NCBI RefSeq assembly: GCF_022406875.1
Contig: NZ_CP023018.1
Span: 1,623,914-1,687,913, forward strand
Reading direction: 5' to 3'
DNA length: 64,000 nt
Origin: Ectothiorhodosinus mongolicus
GTDB taxonomy: Bacteria > Pseudomonadota > Gammaproteobacteria > Ectothiorhodospirales > Ectothiorhodospiraceae
This document shows, piece by piece, positions 47,087 to 55,892 of the stretch. Each line of letters opens with the position of its first letter. Positions within the stretch are counted from its first letter, which is position 1. Both the position numbers and the translations under genes were made by a program. A model generated the notes under the pieces. The model did no database searches, had not been told where the DNA came from, and was given only the letters and a program-made list of their open reading frames with translations.

Positions 47087-48876
47087 GTAAAGAGCCGGTC
47101 CCGGAGTTCGGGCCCTGGACTCTGGCGAGTATCGCTGCCGGTTTATTCGCGGTGGATCCGACTGGTTTGGGCGGCGTGTCTTTGCATGCCCATGCCGGCC
47201 CGGTGCGCGATACCTGGACGCAGCAACTGCGCGATCTCTTGCCGCCTGAAGACCCGCTGCGGCGCATGCCTTTGAACATCGCCGACGGTCGCCTGCTAGG
47301 CGGCTTAGATTTGGCGGCGACCTTGCGTGCGGGTCGTCCTGTGGCCGAGCAGGGCCTGCTTGCGGAATGTGATGGCGGGGTGGTGATTGCTGCCATGGCC
47401 GAGCGTCTCACCCCCTCGGCTGCTGGGCGTATCGCCGCGGTCATGGACAACCACGAAGTGCTGCTTGAGCGCGATGGACTGGGTCTGCGCCTGCCAGCGC
47501 GCTTTGGCTTGGTGGCATTGGACGAATCGATGAATGAGGAAGAAGCCGTGCCCAAGGCGCTGCTGGATCGCCTGGCGTTTTTACTGGATCTGGAGCCAGT
47601 GGCGCGCAGCGATACGCATGCTTCTTTGTGGTCATTAGAGCAGGTGCGGGCGGCGAGAGAAAAGCTCCCAGAGGTCTCGGTCGATGAAGAGCTGCTGAAG
47701 GTGTTATGCGGCACGGCCTTGGCCTTGGGCGTGTATTCACTGCGTATTCCGCTGCTGGCGCTGCGGGCGGCGCGCGCCGCTGCCGCCCTAGATGGTCGCA
47801 GCGCGGCCACCGAGGAAGATGCCGCCTTGGCGGCGCGTTTGGTATTGGCGCCGCGGGCCACGCGCTTGCCCGCCATGGAAGAAGAGGCTGAGCCCGAGCC
47901 GCCACCACCCGAAGAGCCGCCCCCCGAACAGGATCAGGCTGAGGATCAAGAACAGCAGGACCCCGCCGATCTCGATAAACCCCTAGAGGATCGGGTATTG
48001 GATGCCGCCAAAGCGGCGCTGCCTGCAGGCTTGCTGGCGCAGCTGCAGGCCGGTCTGGGCAGCCGCTCGCGCTCCCAATCCTCGGGCAAAGCCGGCGCCC
48101 TGCAACAGGGCAATAAGCGTGGCCGGCCGATTGGGACACGCCGCGGCGAACTTAAATCCGGCGCTCGCCTGAATGTGATCGAAACCCTGCGCGCCGCCGC
48201 GCCTTGGCAGCCGATTCGCCGTGCCCAAGCCTTGGCCGCCGAAGAGGGCGCTGAACGCAAAGGCCCGCGGGTGCATGTGCGCCGCGATGATTTTCGGATT
48301 CAGCGGTTCAAACAGCGCAGTGAGACCACGACGATTTTTGCTGTGGACGCCTCGGGCTCCGCCGCCCTGCATCGCCTCGCCGAAGCCAAGGGCGCGGTGG
48401 AGTTACTGCTGGCCGATTGTTATGTGCGGCGTGATCGGGTGGGTTTGATTGCCTTTCGTGGTCAGGGCAGCGATTTATTGCTGCCACCGACGCGTTCGCT
48501 GGTGCGTGCCAAGCGCGGTCTGGCGGCGCTGCCCGGTGGCGGTGGCACGCCGCTGGCCAATGCCATTGATGCGGTGCGCGAGCTGGCTGAATCGGTAAAA
48601 CGCCGCGGTGAAACCCCGGTGGCCGTGTTTCTCACCGATGGTCGCGCCAATATTGCGCGGGATGGCAGTACCGGTCGCCAACAAGCCACCGAGGATGCGC
48701 TGTCTGCCGCTCGCGAGCTGGCACTCACCGGCATCAAAACCATCTTGGTCGATACCTCGCCGCGGCCCCAGTCGACCGCCCGAGAGTTGGCGATGGCGAT
48801 GCAGGCGCGCTATTTACCGCTGCCGCATGCCGATGCGCAGACCCTGTCCACCGCCGTGCAAAGCGCGGCCGCATGA
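47083..48876 (+). CDS. bchD: Magnesium chelatase subunit BchD
   Basis: 597 residues. The N-terminal half is an AAA+-like domain without a functional Walker A, followed by a Pro/Glu/Gln-rich linker (about residues 265-305) and a C-terminal von Willebrand A domain with the MIDAS motif DASGSAA near residues 422-428 and VFLTDGRANIARDG. It forms the platform for BchI hexamers. ATGA overlaps with bchI and bchO. Confidence 0.95.
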   Translation: MSKEPVPEFGPWTLASIAAGLFAVDPTGLGGVSLHAHAGPVRDTWTQQLRDLLPPEDPLRRMPLNIADGRLLGGLDLAATLRAGRPVAEQGLLAECDGGVVIAAMAERLTPSAAGRIAAVMDNHEVLLERDGLGLRLPARFGLVALDESMNEEEAVPKALLDRLAFLLDLEPVARSDTHASLWSLEQVRAAREKLPEVSVDEELLKVLCGTALALGVYSLRIPLLALRAARAAAALDGRSAATEEDAALAARLVLAPRATRLPAMEEEAEPEPPPPEEPPPEQDQAEDQEQQDPADLDKPLEDRVLDAAKAALPAGLLAQLQAGLGSRSRSQSSGKAGALQQGNKRGRPIGTRRGELKSGARLNVIETLRAAAPWQPIRRAQALAAEEGAERKGPRVHVRRDDFRIQRFKQRSETTTIFAVDASGSAALHRLAEAKGAVELLLADCYVRRDRVGLIAFRGQGSDLLLPPTRSLVRAKRGLAALPGGGGTPLANAIDAVRELAESVKRRGETPVAVFLTDGRANIARDGSTGRQQATEDALSAARELALTGIKTILVDTSPRPQSTARELAMAMQARYLPLPHADAQTLSTAVQSAAA

Positions 48877-49799
48877 ATGCCATTTTGAAAGGCCTGAACT
48901 GGGACATTCACGGGCACGATTGGCCCAATCGCGATTTCAGCCAGTTTATCGAGGCCGGCGGCGTGCACTGGCATGTACAAATCATGGGCCAAGGGCCGGT
49001 GATCTTGCTATTGCACGGTACGGGCGCTGCCAGCCACAGCTGGCGCGATCTGGCGCCGCTATTGGCCGAGCGCTTCACCGTGATAGCCCCGGATTTACCC
49101 GGTCAAGGATTCTCGCGTCCCACGCAGGCGGGCAGCCGAGTGCACAGCTTGCCGGGTATGGCGCAGGCCATCAAAGCCCTGTTAAACGCGCTGGGGCAAT
49201 CGCCCGCCATGTTGGTCGGCCATTCCGCTGGAGCGGCGATTGCTGCGCGCCTGTGTCTGGATAAAAGCGTCCAGCCGCAGCTGTTGGTGAGTTTAAACGG
49301 CGTGATGCTACCGCTGCCGGGACCGATGAGTGGGTTGTTCTCGGCCTCAGCGCGGGTTTTATCGATGTTGCCCATGGTGCCTGAGGTGTTTGCTTGGCGC
49401 GCCACCGACCGCAAAACCGTCGATCAGCTCTTGGCGGGCACCGGCTCCCAGCTCGATGAGCGCGGCCGCGCGCTCTATGGGCGTTTGGTGCGCCAGCCCG
49501 GGCATGTGGCCGGGACGCTGCGCATGATGCATCACTGGAATCTCGATCCCTTAGCCAAAGACTTACCGAAGCTGAGTGTGCCCTTGGTACAGCTGGTGGC
49601 CAGTCAAGATCGCATGGTGCCGCCGGATGAGGCGGCGAGAGTGGCGCAGATCCTACCTCAGGCGCGGCGTCTGGATCTGCCCGGCCTGGGCCATCTGGCG
49701 CACGAAGAGCATCCGCAGCTATTGGCCGGCATTTTCTGTGATGAGGCGCAAAGCCATGGCATTTTTCCGGCAAAACCTGAGCCGGATCGGGTTCGGTGA
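48873..49799 (+). CDS. bchO: Alpha/beta hydrolase BchO
   Basis: 308-residue alpha/beta-hydrolase: oxyanion region LLLHGTGAASHSWRDL, nucleophile elbow VGHSAGAAIAARL, catalytic Asp in VASQDRMVPPD and His in LGHLAHEEHP. BchO is a conserved but poorly understood Mg-chelatase-associated protein of photosynthesis clusters. It overlaps bchD by 4 nt. A 52-nt gap with a regulatory site follows. Confidence 0.9.
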   Translation: MNAILKGLNWDIHGHDWPNRDFSQFIEAGGVHWHVQIMGQGPVILLLHGTGAASHSWRDLAPLLAERFTVIAPDLPGQGFSRPTQAGSRVHSLPGMAQAIKALLNALGQSPAMLVGHSAGAAIAARLCLDKSVQPQLLVSLNGVMLPLPGPMSGLFSASARVLSMLPMVPEVFAWRATDRKTVDQLLAGTGSQLDERGRALYGRLVRQPGHVAGTLRMMHHWNLDPLAKDLPKLSVPLVQLVASQDRMVPPDEAARVAQILPQARRLDLPGLGHLAHEEHPQLLAGIFCDEAQSHGIFPAKPEPDRVR

Positions 49800-49817
49800 G
49801 ACCCCGGACTGCTACAC

Positions 49818-49835
49818 TGTGGGTTAAAGCCTACA
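49818..49835. promoter_or_regulatory. Perfect CrtJ/PpsR consensus site
   Basis: TGT-N12-ACA (TGTGGGTTAAAGCCTACA), partly palindromic, 17 nt upstream of the crtI ATG. CrtJ/PpsR represses bch and crt promoters under oxygen in purple bacteria. I found no other perfect match in the hpnC-bchI, crtD-crtE, crtF-bchC or bchZ-pufB gaps by eye. Confidence 0.55.
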
Positions 49836-49851
49836 CATTTTGGGGTTAAGC

Positions 49852-51393
49852 ATGTCAGCGGTTCTCGCCAGCGACCTACCCGGCACCACAAGCCAAGACG
49901 AAAGACCTCATGCCATTGTGATCGGCAGCGGTTTTGGCGGTTTGGCGGCGGCCATTCGTTTGGGCAGTCGCGGCTACCGCGTCACCGTGCTGGAAAAACG
50001 CGATGCCCCCGGGGGCCGCGCCTACGTATTCCACCAAGATGGTTTTCAGTTCGACGCTGGCCCCACGATTATCACCGCTCCGTTCGTGCTCGAAGAGCTC
50101 TGGCAGCTGTGCGGCAAGCGCATGGATGACGACATCGATTTGCGCGCCATGGATCCGTTTTATCAGATCCGCTTCCATGATGGCGAAATCTTCAATTACT
50201 GGTCCGGCGTGGATGCGGTGCGTGAAGAAATCCGGCGTTTCGCGCCCGAAGATCTGGATGGTTACGACGCCTATATGAAGGCCAGCGAGGCCAACTACCG
50301 CGTCGGTTTTGAGAAGCTGGGGCATGTCGCGTTTAACTCTGTGGCCGATATGGCCAAGGTGGTGCCGGAGCTCGTGATGCTGCGCGCTGACCGTAGCGTT
50401 TATGCCCTAGTCTCCAAATACATCAAGAACGAGCGGCTGCGTCAGGTGCTGAGTTTTCATCCCCTGCTGGTTGGCGGTAATCCATTTCGCGCCAGCTCGG
50501 CCTATTCATTGATTTCCTACTTGGAACGGGCCTTTGGCGTGCATTCAGCCATGGGCGGAACAGGCGCGATTGTGCGCGCCTTGGTTAAGCTGATCGAAGG
50601 GCAGGGCAGTGCGGTGGTGTGTGACGCGGGCGTCGCACAAATTATGGTGAAAGACGGCCGCGCCTGTGGTGTGCGTCTAGATAATGGTGAGGTGATTGCG
50701 GCCGATGTGGTGGTCTCCAATGCCGACTCCGCCACCACCTACCAAAAGCTGTTATCCGAAACCCCGCGTCAGCGCTGGACCGATGCCAAAGTGGCCAAGG
50801 CCCGCTACTCAATGAGCCTGATGGTTTGGTATTTCGGCACCAAGAAGCGCTATGAGGATATCCCGCACCACATGATCATCCTCGGGCCGCGCTACAAAGC
50901 CCTGCTCAAGGATATTTTTGATCGCAAGGTGCTCGCCGAGGATTTCAGCCTGTATCTGCATCGCCCCACCGCGACCGATCCCTCGCTGGCGCCTCCGGGT
51001 TGTGACACGTTTTATGTGTTATCGCCCGTGCCGCACCAACAAAGCGGTATCGACTGGGCGCAGCAGGCCGAGCCTTATCGCCAGCGCATTGAACAGCATT
51101 TGTCCAAGCACATCCTGCCGGATCTGGAGAATCAGGTGATCAGCTCGCGCCTGATCACCCCTCAGTATTTCGAAAATGAGCTCTCGTCTTATCAGGGCGC
51201 AGCGTTTGGTATGGAGCCGATTTTGACGCAAAGCGCTTGGTTCCGTCCGCATAACCAAAGCGAAGAAGTCGAGAATCTCTATCTGGTAGGCGCCGGAACA
51301 CATCCAGGCGCAGGCTTGCCGGGTGTGATTTCATCGGCTCGCGTATTAGACAGTGTGGTCCCCGATCCGCAAGTCTTTAGGCAGGGTGCATGA
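49852..51393 (+). CDS. crtI: Phytoene desaturase CrtI
   Basis: 513-residue FAD enzyme from ATG 49852 that desaturates phytoene in successive steps to neurosporene or lycopene. FAD motif HAIVIGSGFGGLAAAIRLGSRG near residues 24-45, GGRAYVFHQDGFQFDAGPTI, and C-terminal YLVGAGTHPGAGLPGVISSARV, all CrtI hallmarks. It overlaps crtB by 4 nt. Confidence 0.96.
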   Translation: MSAVLASDLPGTTSQDERPHAIVIGSGFGGLAAAIRLGSRGYRVTVLEKRDAPGGRAYVFHQDGFQFDAGPTIITAPFVLEELWQLCGKRMDDDIDLRAMDPFYQIRFHDGEIFNYWSGVDAVREEIRRFAPEDLDGYDAYMKASEANYRVGFEKLGHVAFNSVADMAKVVPELVMLRADRSVYALVSKYIKNERLRQVLSFHPLLVGGNPFRASSAYSLISYLERAFGVHSAMGGTGAIVRALVKLIEGQGSAVVCDAGVAQIMVKDGRACGVRLDNGEVIAADVVVSNADSATTYQKLLSETPRQRWTDAKVAKARYSMSLMVWYFGTKKRYEDIPHHMIILGPRYKALLKDIFDRKVLAEDFSLYLHRPTATDPSLAPPGCDTFYVLSPVPHQQSGIDWAQQAEPYRQRIEQHLSKHILPDLENQVISSRLITPQYFENELSSYQGAAFGMEPILTQSAWFRPHNQSEEVENLYLVGAGTHPGAGLPGVISSARVLDSVVPDPQVFRQGA

Positions 51394-52451
51394 ACCGTTT
51401 CCCACCCGCCAAACTGCCTTATACCCGCGCCAAAGATCTGGCCGAGTGTCGCTCGCTGCTGTGTGATGGTTCGCGCTCGTTCTATGCCGCATCATTGTTT
51501 TTGCCGCGCCAGCTCTCTGAGCCGGCCACCGCGCTTTATGCGTTTTGCCGTCTAGCCGATGACGCGATTGATGAAGATCCTGAAGGGGATGGTCTGCAGC
51601 GCATGCAGGCACGGCTGGATGCCATTTATGCCGGGGAGCCTGAAAATAGCGCCGCCGATCGCGCTTTGATGCGAGTGGTGCAACGTTTCGAGATTCCGCG
51701 CGCCTTGCCCCAAGCGCTTTTGGAAGGCTTTGAGTGGGATACCGGTGGGCGCATGTATGCCACGGGTGAGGAACTGGAAGACTATGCCGCGCGCGTGGCG
51801 GGGACGGTGGGGGCGATGATGACCTTGCTGATGGGCGTGCGCAGTCCCGATTCGCTGGCGCGAGCCTGTGATATGGGCGTGGCCATGCAACTCACCAATA
51901 TCGCTCGCGATGTGGGCGAAGATGCCCATCGGGGGCGTTTGTATCTGCCTTTGAACTGGATGCAGGAAGCCGGTATCGATCCAGATGCGTTTTTGGCCAA
52001 TCCAGTCTTTACGCCGGAGTTGGGCTCGGTGATAAAACGGCTGTTACAGGAAGCCCACCGACTCTATGAGCGCGGCGCGGTAGGGATTCAAACCCTGCCT
52101 CCGGCTTATCGTCCCGGCATTACGGCGGCGATGGTGCTTTACTCCGAGATCGGCCGCGAGGTTGAGCGCAATGGCTATGACTCGGTGAGTCGCCGAGCCG
52201 TGGTGCCGCCCTCACGCAAGGTGATGGCGCTGACCCGCATGATGCGCCGCTTCAATCGCGAGCAGCTGCGCATCATGGGCCGCATGTTGGGCGAAGCCCC
52301 CTCTGCCGCCAATCGCTTCCTAGTGCGCGCCGTGCAAGACCAAAAACCCAGCAGCCCCAGCATCCGCCCCACGGCGCTGGCCATGGGCCGCGTCGAGCAC
52401 CGCATCATGTGGCTGCACAACCTCTTCCAGCGCCTCGACCAAAAAAAATAA
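51390..52451 (+). CDS. crtB: Phytoene synthase CrtB
   Basis: 353 residues, condensing two GGPP to phytoene. Asp motifs ADDAIDEDPEGD and NIARDVGEDAHRGRLYLP; the motif GSRSFYAASLFLPRQ at the start is typical. A paralogue of hpnC and hpnD 6-7 kb away. The C-terminal 60 residues after KVMALTRMMRRFNRE are basic and family-specific. It ends in an A-run leading into a palindromic repeat pair and converges with crtC. Confidence 0.95.
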   Translation: MNRFPPAKLPYTRAKDLAECRSLLCDGSRSFYAASLFLPRQLSEPATALYAFCRLADDAIDEDPEGDGLQRMQARLDAIYAGEPENSAADRALMRVVQRFEIPRALPQALLEGFEWDTGGRMYATGEELEDYAARVAGTVGAMMTLLMGVRSPDSLARACDMGVAMQLTNIARDVGEDAHRGRLYLPLNWMQEAGIDPDAFLANPVFTPELGSVIKRLLQEAHRLYERGAVGIQTLPPAYRPGITAAMVLYSEIGREVERNGYDSVSRRAVVPPSRKVMALTRMMRRFNREQLRIMGRMLGEAPSAANRFLVRAVQDQKPSSPSIRPTALAMGRVEHRIMWLHNLFQRLDQKK

Positions 52452-52455
52452 AAAT

Positions 52456-52495
52456 GGGGACAGACCCCTTTTTAGTAAAAATGGGGACAGACCCC
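52456..52495. repeat. Two GGGG-N5-CCCC palindromes between crtB and crtC
   Basis: GGGGACAGACCCC at 52456-52468 and 52483-52495, each flanked by AAAAAT and TTTTT, in tandem. The T-run after each unit on the plus strand could make them terminate crtB transcription; the second ends 5 nt from the crtC stop. Confidence 0.85.
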
Positions 52496-52499
52496 TTTT

Positions 52500-53564
52500 T
52501 TAGAAGCGCGGCATGCGGAAGGGCAGCATCAGCTGCACGATGGGGTGAGCGAAGCGAGTGAGGCTGAGGCTCTCGTGGAAGGCGAGGGCGGGCTCGCCAT
52601 GGATTCTCTGCTTGAGCAGCGAGCGCGTATAGAAGGGCGTATCCTCGAGCGTTTCGACGATCTCGACGCTATGAACATCGCCGCGGGTGCCGCGTGGGGC
52701 TCGCCAGATGCGCCCGGGGGGAAGGGCCTGCGGCGCAGGCGCCTCGATCGGAGTGCAGCGTCCCTGAGCGTCATAACGCAAGGCCAGCAAGCCCTGACTG
52801 TCATCGCGCCGCAGCGATTCATACAAAATCACCGTATCGTCATTGGGCATCATGGCGCGCGACCAGTCCCAATAAGTAAACCCCGCCTCCAGCGGCTCAC
52901 TGCCGATGTTACTGTCGAAATAGCCGCGCCCCCGCCAATGCAAATCGGGGCTGGATAAATCGACCTGCACATCCGCCGCCGGCGCAATCGGCCGCCATTG
53001 GTGCCTGCCCAAAGCATCTAAGTCATAGCTATCCGTGGTCAATGCCCGTGGCGTTAAGGTGATGCTGCCGCGCAAACGGCTAGGAATCGGCGCCGTGATC
53101 TCATTCACCTCAATATGCAACGAACGGCCATCCCAGCGCAGGCTGCTCGGGCCGATATTCAGATGCTCCGCATCGCGCATCAGGCGATTCTGGCCCCGCT
53201 CCGTCATCGCCCAGCGTTTGCCGCCCTTGCCATACAGCGCCACATTCACCGCACAATGCTGCTCGGGCACGGCACGCCCGCGGCGCCGCTGCCAAGCGTA
53301 ATAAGGGGAAAACACACTGCCCACAAAGGCAATCAGCGTAATGCCGCGACTCCCATCATCGCTCAGCGCATCCAAATACCACCACAAATAGCCGCCGGGA
53401 TTTACCGCCTCGCTGAAGTCAGGTCCTGCAGCACCGCCGCCGCCGCCAAGCGACCCGAGAGACTGGCCATCGGCACGCCCGCTCCCGGGTGCACGCTGCC
53501 CCCCGCCAGATACAGGCCCGGCATCTGACTGCGCGCCCCCGGTCGGCGGAAGCTCGCTTGCCAT
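52500..53564 (-). CDS. crtC: Carotenoid 1,2-hydratase CrtC
   Basis: Adds water across the 1,2 double bond of neurosporene or lycopene in the spheroidene/spirilloxanthin route. The family core starts at PGGYLWWYLDALSDDGSRGITLIAFVGSVFSPYY and ends FAHPIVQLMLPF. The frame is open far upstream in another frame of crtD; the nearest canonical start before the conserved region is ATG 53564, giving 354 residues and a 163-nt overlap with crtD. No ATG/GTG/TTG lies between that and the conserved PGGY, so the true start is unsure. Operon crtD-crtC. Confidence 0.88.
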   Translation of the reverse strand: MASELPPTGGAQSDAGPVSGGGQRAPGSGRADGQSLGSLGGGGGAAGPDFSEAVNPGGYLWWYLDALSDDGSRGITLIAFVGSVFSPYYAWQRRRGRAVPEQHCAVNVALYGKGGKRWAMTERGQNRLMRDAEHLNIGPSSLRWDGRSLHIEVNEITAPIPSRLRGSITLTPRALTTDSYDLDALGRHQWRPIAPAADVQVDLSSPDLHWRGRGYFDSNIGSEPLEAGFTYWDWSRAMMPNDDTVILYESLRRDDSQGLLALRYDAQGRCTPIEAPAPQALPPGRIWRAPRGTRGDVHSVEIVETLEDTPFYTRSLLKQRIHGEPALAFHESLSLTRFAHPIVQLMLPFRMPRF

Positions 53565-54904
53565 CCATGCGTGGCTTGACCATACAGCCCGCCGCCGGAC
53601 GCCGGGAACAGATGCTCGAAGTGCGCCGGCGTCGTCATCACCCCAGCCTCCGTATCCAGATTCAGCTGCAGTCCACAACGGGCCAACAGCTTTTGCGCGC
53701 TGCTGCGGCATTGGCTTACCTCCGATTCATCAAAGGCCCGCTGATCACCGCGGGCCGGGGCATTGACCAAGCATAGCAGTCGCTCCGAGCCATCAGGCGG
53801 ATCCGAATCAATATCCGCGCGATCTTGAGCGCAGATATAAATCGTGGGCTCCGCAGGCAACGCGCCGCGCGCAAAAATCGCCTCAAACTCAGCCGCATAA
53901 TCGCCATTAAAAAACACATTGTGGCGCAGCAGCGGAAAACCCTGGGTGCGCGTATTTAATGTCCAAGTAATGGCCGACAGCGAGCGCTGATCAGGTTGAG
54001 GCTGCGGCACGCTAGTCCTCAAAGAAGCACCATAATGCCCGGCGGCTAACGCCGCATAGTCGGTATTACTGATTACCGCATCGGCCTCCAGACGCTCGCC
54101 ATTATCCAGCAGCACACCGCAGGCCCGACCGCCTTTCACCAAGATCTCTTGAACAGCCACGCCCGAGTGCAGCCGCGCCCCACGAGCTTGAGCCAGCTTG
54201 GCCAAAGCCTCGGGAATACGCGCCATGCCGCCATCCACCATCCACACGCCCTCTTGCTCGACATGCGCAATCAACATCAAAGTCGCCGGCGCCAAAAAAG
54301 GCGAAGACCCACAATAGGTGGCATAACGCCCAAACAGCTGCTGCAAACGCGGATCCTTAAAATACTTTCCCAAAGCCCGCCACAAGCTGGCAAAGGGCGT
54401 GATGTGCATCAGGCCGCGCGGATCCTCACGCGTCACACGACTGATCAGCTGCGTCAGGCTGGGTCGGCTGTCGCGCATAAAAGACGTATCCAAAGCCTGA
54501 TAGGTTTTTTGCGCCTGACGACAAAAGGCCACATAACGATCGGCCTCAGCGCCCCCGGCAAAGGCAGCAATGGCCTCATGTGAGCGCTGCATGTCCGCAT
54601 ACAAATCCAGTCGCTGCTCAGCATCCCAAGCATGCCGCGCCAAAATCTGCATCGGCGCCAGGCTTAAGTGGTCCTCAAGACGCTCCCCCACAGCGCTAAA
54701 CAAAGCCTCAAAGATCCAGCGCATAGTGAACACCGTCGGTCCTGCATCGATTTTGGCGTCACCCACCGCCACTTCACGCAGCTTGCCACCCGGCGCACCC
54801 GCCTTATCAACGATATGCACTTCTAGCCCTTGGTGGGCCAGCTCCAAGCCGGCGGTCAAACCGCCCATGCCCGCGCCAATAATTACGATGCGTTGTGCAC
54901 TCAA
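53402..54904 (-). CDS. crtD: 1-hydroxycarotenoid 3,4-desaturase CrtD
   Basis: 500-residue FAD enzyme, paralogue of CrtI: IVIIGAGMGGLTAGLELAHQG, PGGKLREVAVGDAKIDAGPTVF, and C-terminal GLYLAGGSVHPGAGVPMASLSGRLAA. It introduces the 3,4 double bond into 1-hydroxy or 1-methoxy carotenoids. The GGS-VHPGAG ending and partner crtC support CrtD over CrtI. Divergent from crtE with an 87- to 108-nt shared gap. Confidence 0.93.
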   Translation of the reverse strand: MSAQRIVIIGAGMGGLTAGLELAHQGLEVHIVDKAGAPGGKLREVAVGDAKIDAGPTVFTMRWIFEALFSAVGERLEDHLSLAPMQILARHAWDAEQRLDLYADMQRSHEAIAAFAGGAEADRYVAFCRQAQKTYQALDTSFMRDSRPSLTQLISRVTREDPRGLMHITPFASLWRALGKYFKDPRLQQLFGRYATYCGSSPFLAPATLMLIAHVEQEGVWMVDGGMARIPEALAKLAQARGARLHSGVAVQEILVKGGRACGVLLDNGERLEADAVISNTDYAALAAGHYGASLRTSVPQPQPDQRSLSAITWTLNTRTQGFPLLRHNVFFNGDYAAEFEAIFARGALPAEPTIYICAQDRADIDSDPPDGSERLLCLVNAPARGDQRAFDESEVSQCRSSAQKLLARCGLQLNLDTEAGVMTTPAHFEHLFPASGGGLYGQATHGWQASFRRPGARSQMPGLYLAGGSVHPGAGVPMASLSGRLAAAAVLQDLTSARR

Positions 54905-54934
54905 TGCTGTTCTCCAAACTCATGATCCAGGTCT

Positions 54935-54964
54935 TTGACTGGCTCTTGACCTTCTGCCTAATCT
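54935..54964 (+). promoter_or_regulatory. Possible promoter of the crtE-puf superoperon
   Basis: TTGACT (54935-54940), an 18-bp spacer and TAATCT (54959-54964), upstream of crtE. Hexamers only; no CrtJ/PpsR consensus was seen here. Confidence 0.4.
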
Positions 54965-55012
54965 GCGACTCATAAGCCATTTAAGCCCAAGATGGGTAAG
55001 CGAGACCAGCAC

Positions 55013-55882
55013 ATGAAGGTTCAAGAACGCATCGAAACCGCGTTGGATCAATTTCTGGCGCGTGGGGAATCCTCGGTGGCACCGCCGCGTCTGCAAGAGG
55101 CGATTCGCTATTCGGTATTTCCCGGCGGCGCCCGCGTGCGCCCACAATTGGTGCTGGCGGTGGCCGCCGCCTGCGGCGATGATGCGCCCGAGGTCAGTGA
55201 CGCCGCTGCCGTGGCCATTGAAATGATGCATTGCGCTTCCTTAGTGCATGACGATCTGCCGTGTTTTGATGGCTCAGAGCTGCGCCGCGGCAAGCCCTCG
55301 GTGCATGCCGCCTTTGGTGAACGCCTTGCGGTCTTAGGCGGCGATGCCCTCATCGTATCGGCCTTTGATGCGCTGAATCAGGAAGCCAGCGCGCATCCCA
55401 CCCGCTTGGTGGCTTTGCTGAATATTCTGGCTCAGGGCGTCGGCGTGCCCTCTGGAATCATCGCCGGCCAAGCCTGGGAGTGTGAGGACCACATCGATTT
55501 AGCGCAGTATCAGCGTGCCAAGACTGGTGCGTTGTTCGCTGCGGCGACCATGGCTGGCGCTGCTGCTGCAGGCGTGGCACATGAGCCCTGGCGCGAGCTC
55601 GGCGATAAGCTGGGCGAAGCCTTCCAAGTGGCCGATGACCTAAGAGACGCGGTCTCCAACCCCGAGGATCTGGGCAAGCCGGTGGGCCAAGACGAAGCCT
55701 TGGGCCGACCCAATGTGGTCGCGGCTAGAGGCATTAAAGGCGCGGTGAGCTATCTCAAGGAGCTCTTGGCAGAGGCCATGGCCTCTGTGCCCGCCTGTCC
55801 GGGTGAGGAGGCCTTGCGCGAGCTGTTGATGAAACAGGCCGCTCAGTTCCTGCCGCGCGAACTGGCGCAGGAAGCGGCCTGA
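55013..55882 (+). CDS. crtE: Geranylgeranyl diphosphate synthase CrtE
   Basis: About 289 residues from ATG 55013 (ATG 54992 is also in frame). Isoprenyl synthase making GGPP for carotenoids and the bacteriochlorophyll tail. First Asp motif LVHDDLPCFDGSELRRGKPSVH and second QVADDLRDAVSNPEDLGKPVG. Close to IspA in length, but the first gene of crtE-crtF-bchCXYZ supports GGPP synthase. Confidence 0.9.
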   Translation: MKVQERIETALDQFLARGESSVAPPRLQEAIRYSVFPGGARVRPQLVLAVAAACGDDAPEVSDAAAVAIEMMHCASLVHDDLPCFDGSELRRGKPSVHAAFGERLAVLGGDALIVSAFDALNQEASAHPTRLVALLNILAQGVGVPSGIIAGQAWECEDHIDLAQYQRAKTGALFAAATMAGAAAAGVAHEPWRELGDKLGEAFQVADDLRDAVSNPEDLGKPVGQDEALGRPNVVAARGIKGAVSYLKELLAEAMASVPACPGEEALRELLMKQAAQFLPRELAQEAA

Positions 55883-55892
55883 ATACCCGTCC

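Noticed and set aside
53565-53711. Longer CrtC form starting at 53711
   Set aside because: This extra segment reads deep inside crtD in a second frame with low-complexity composition and no CrtC similarity; ATG 53564 is already more than needed.
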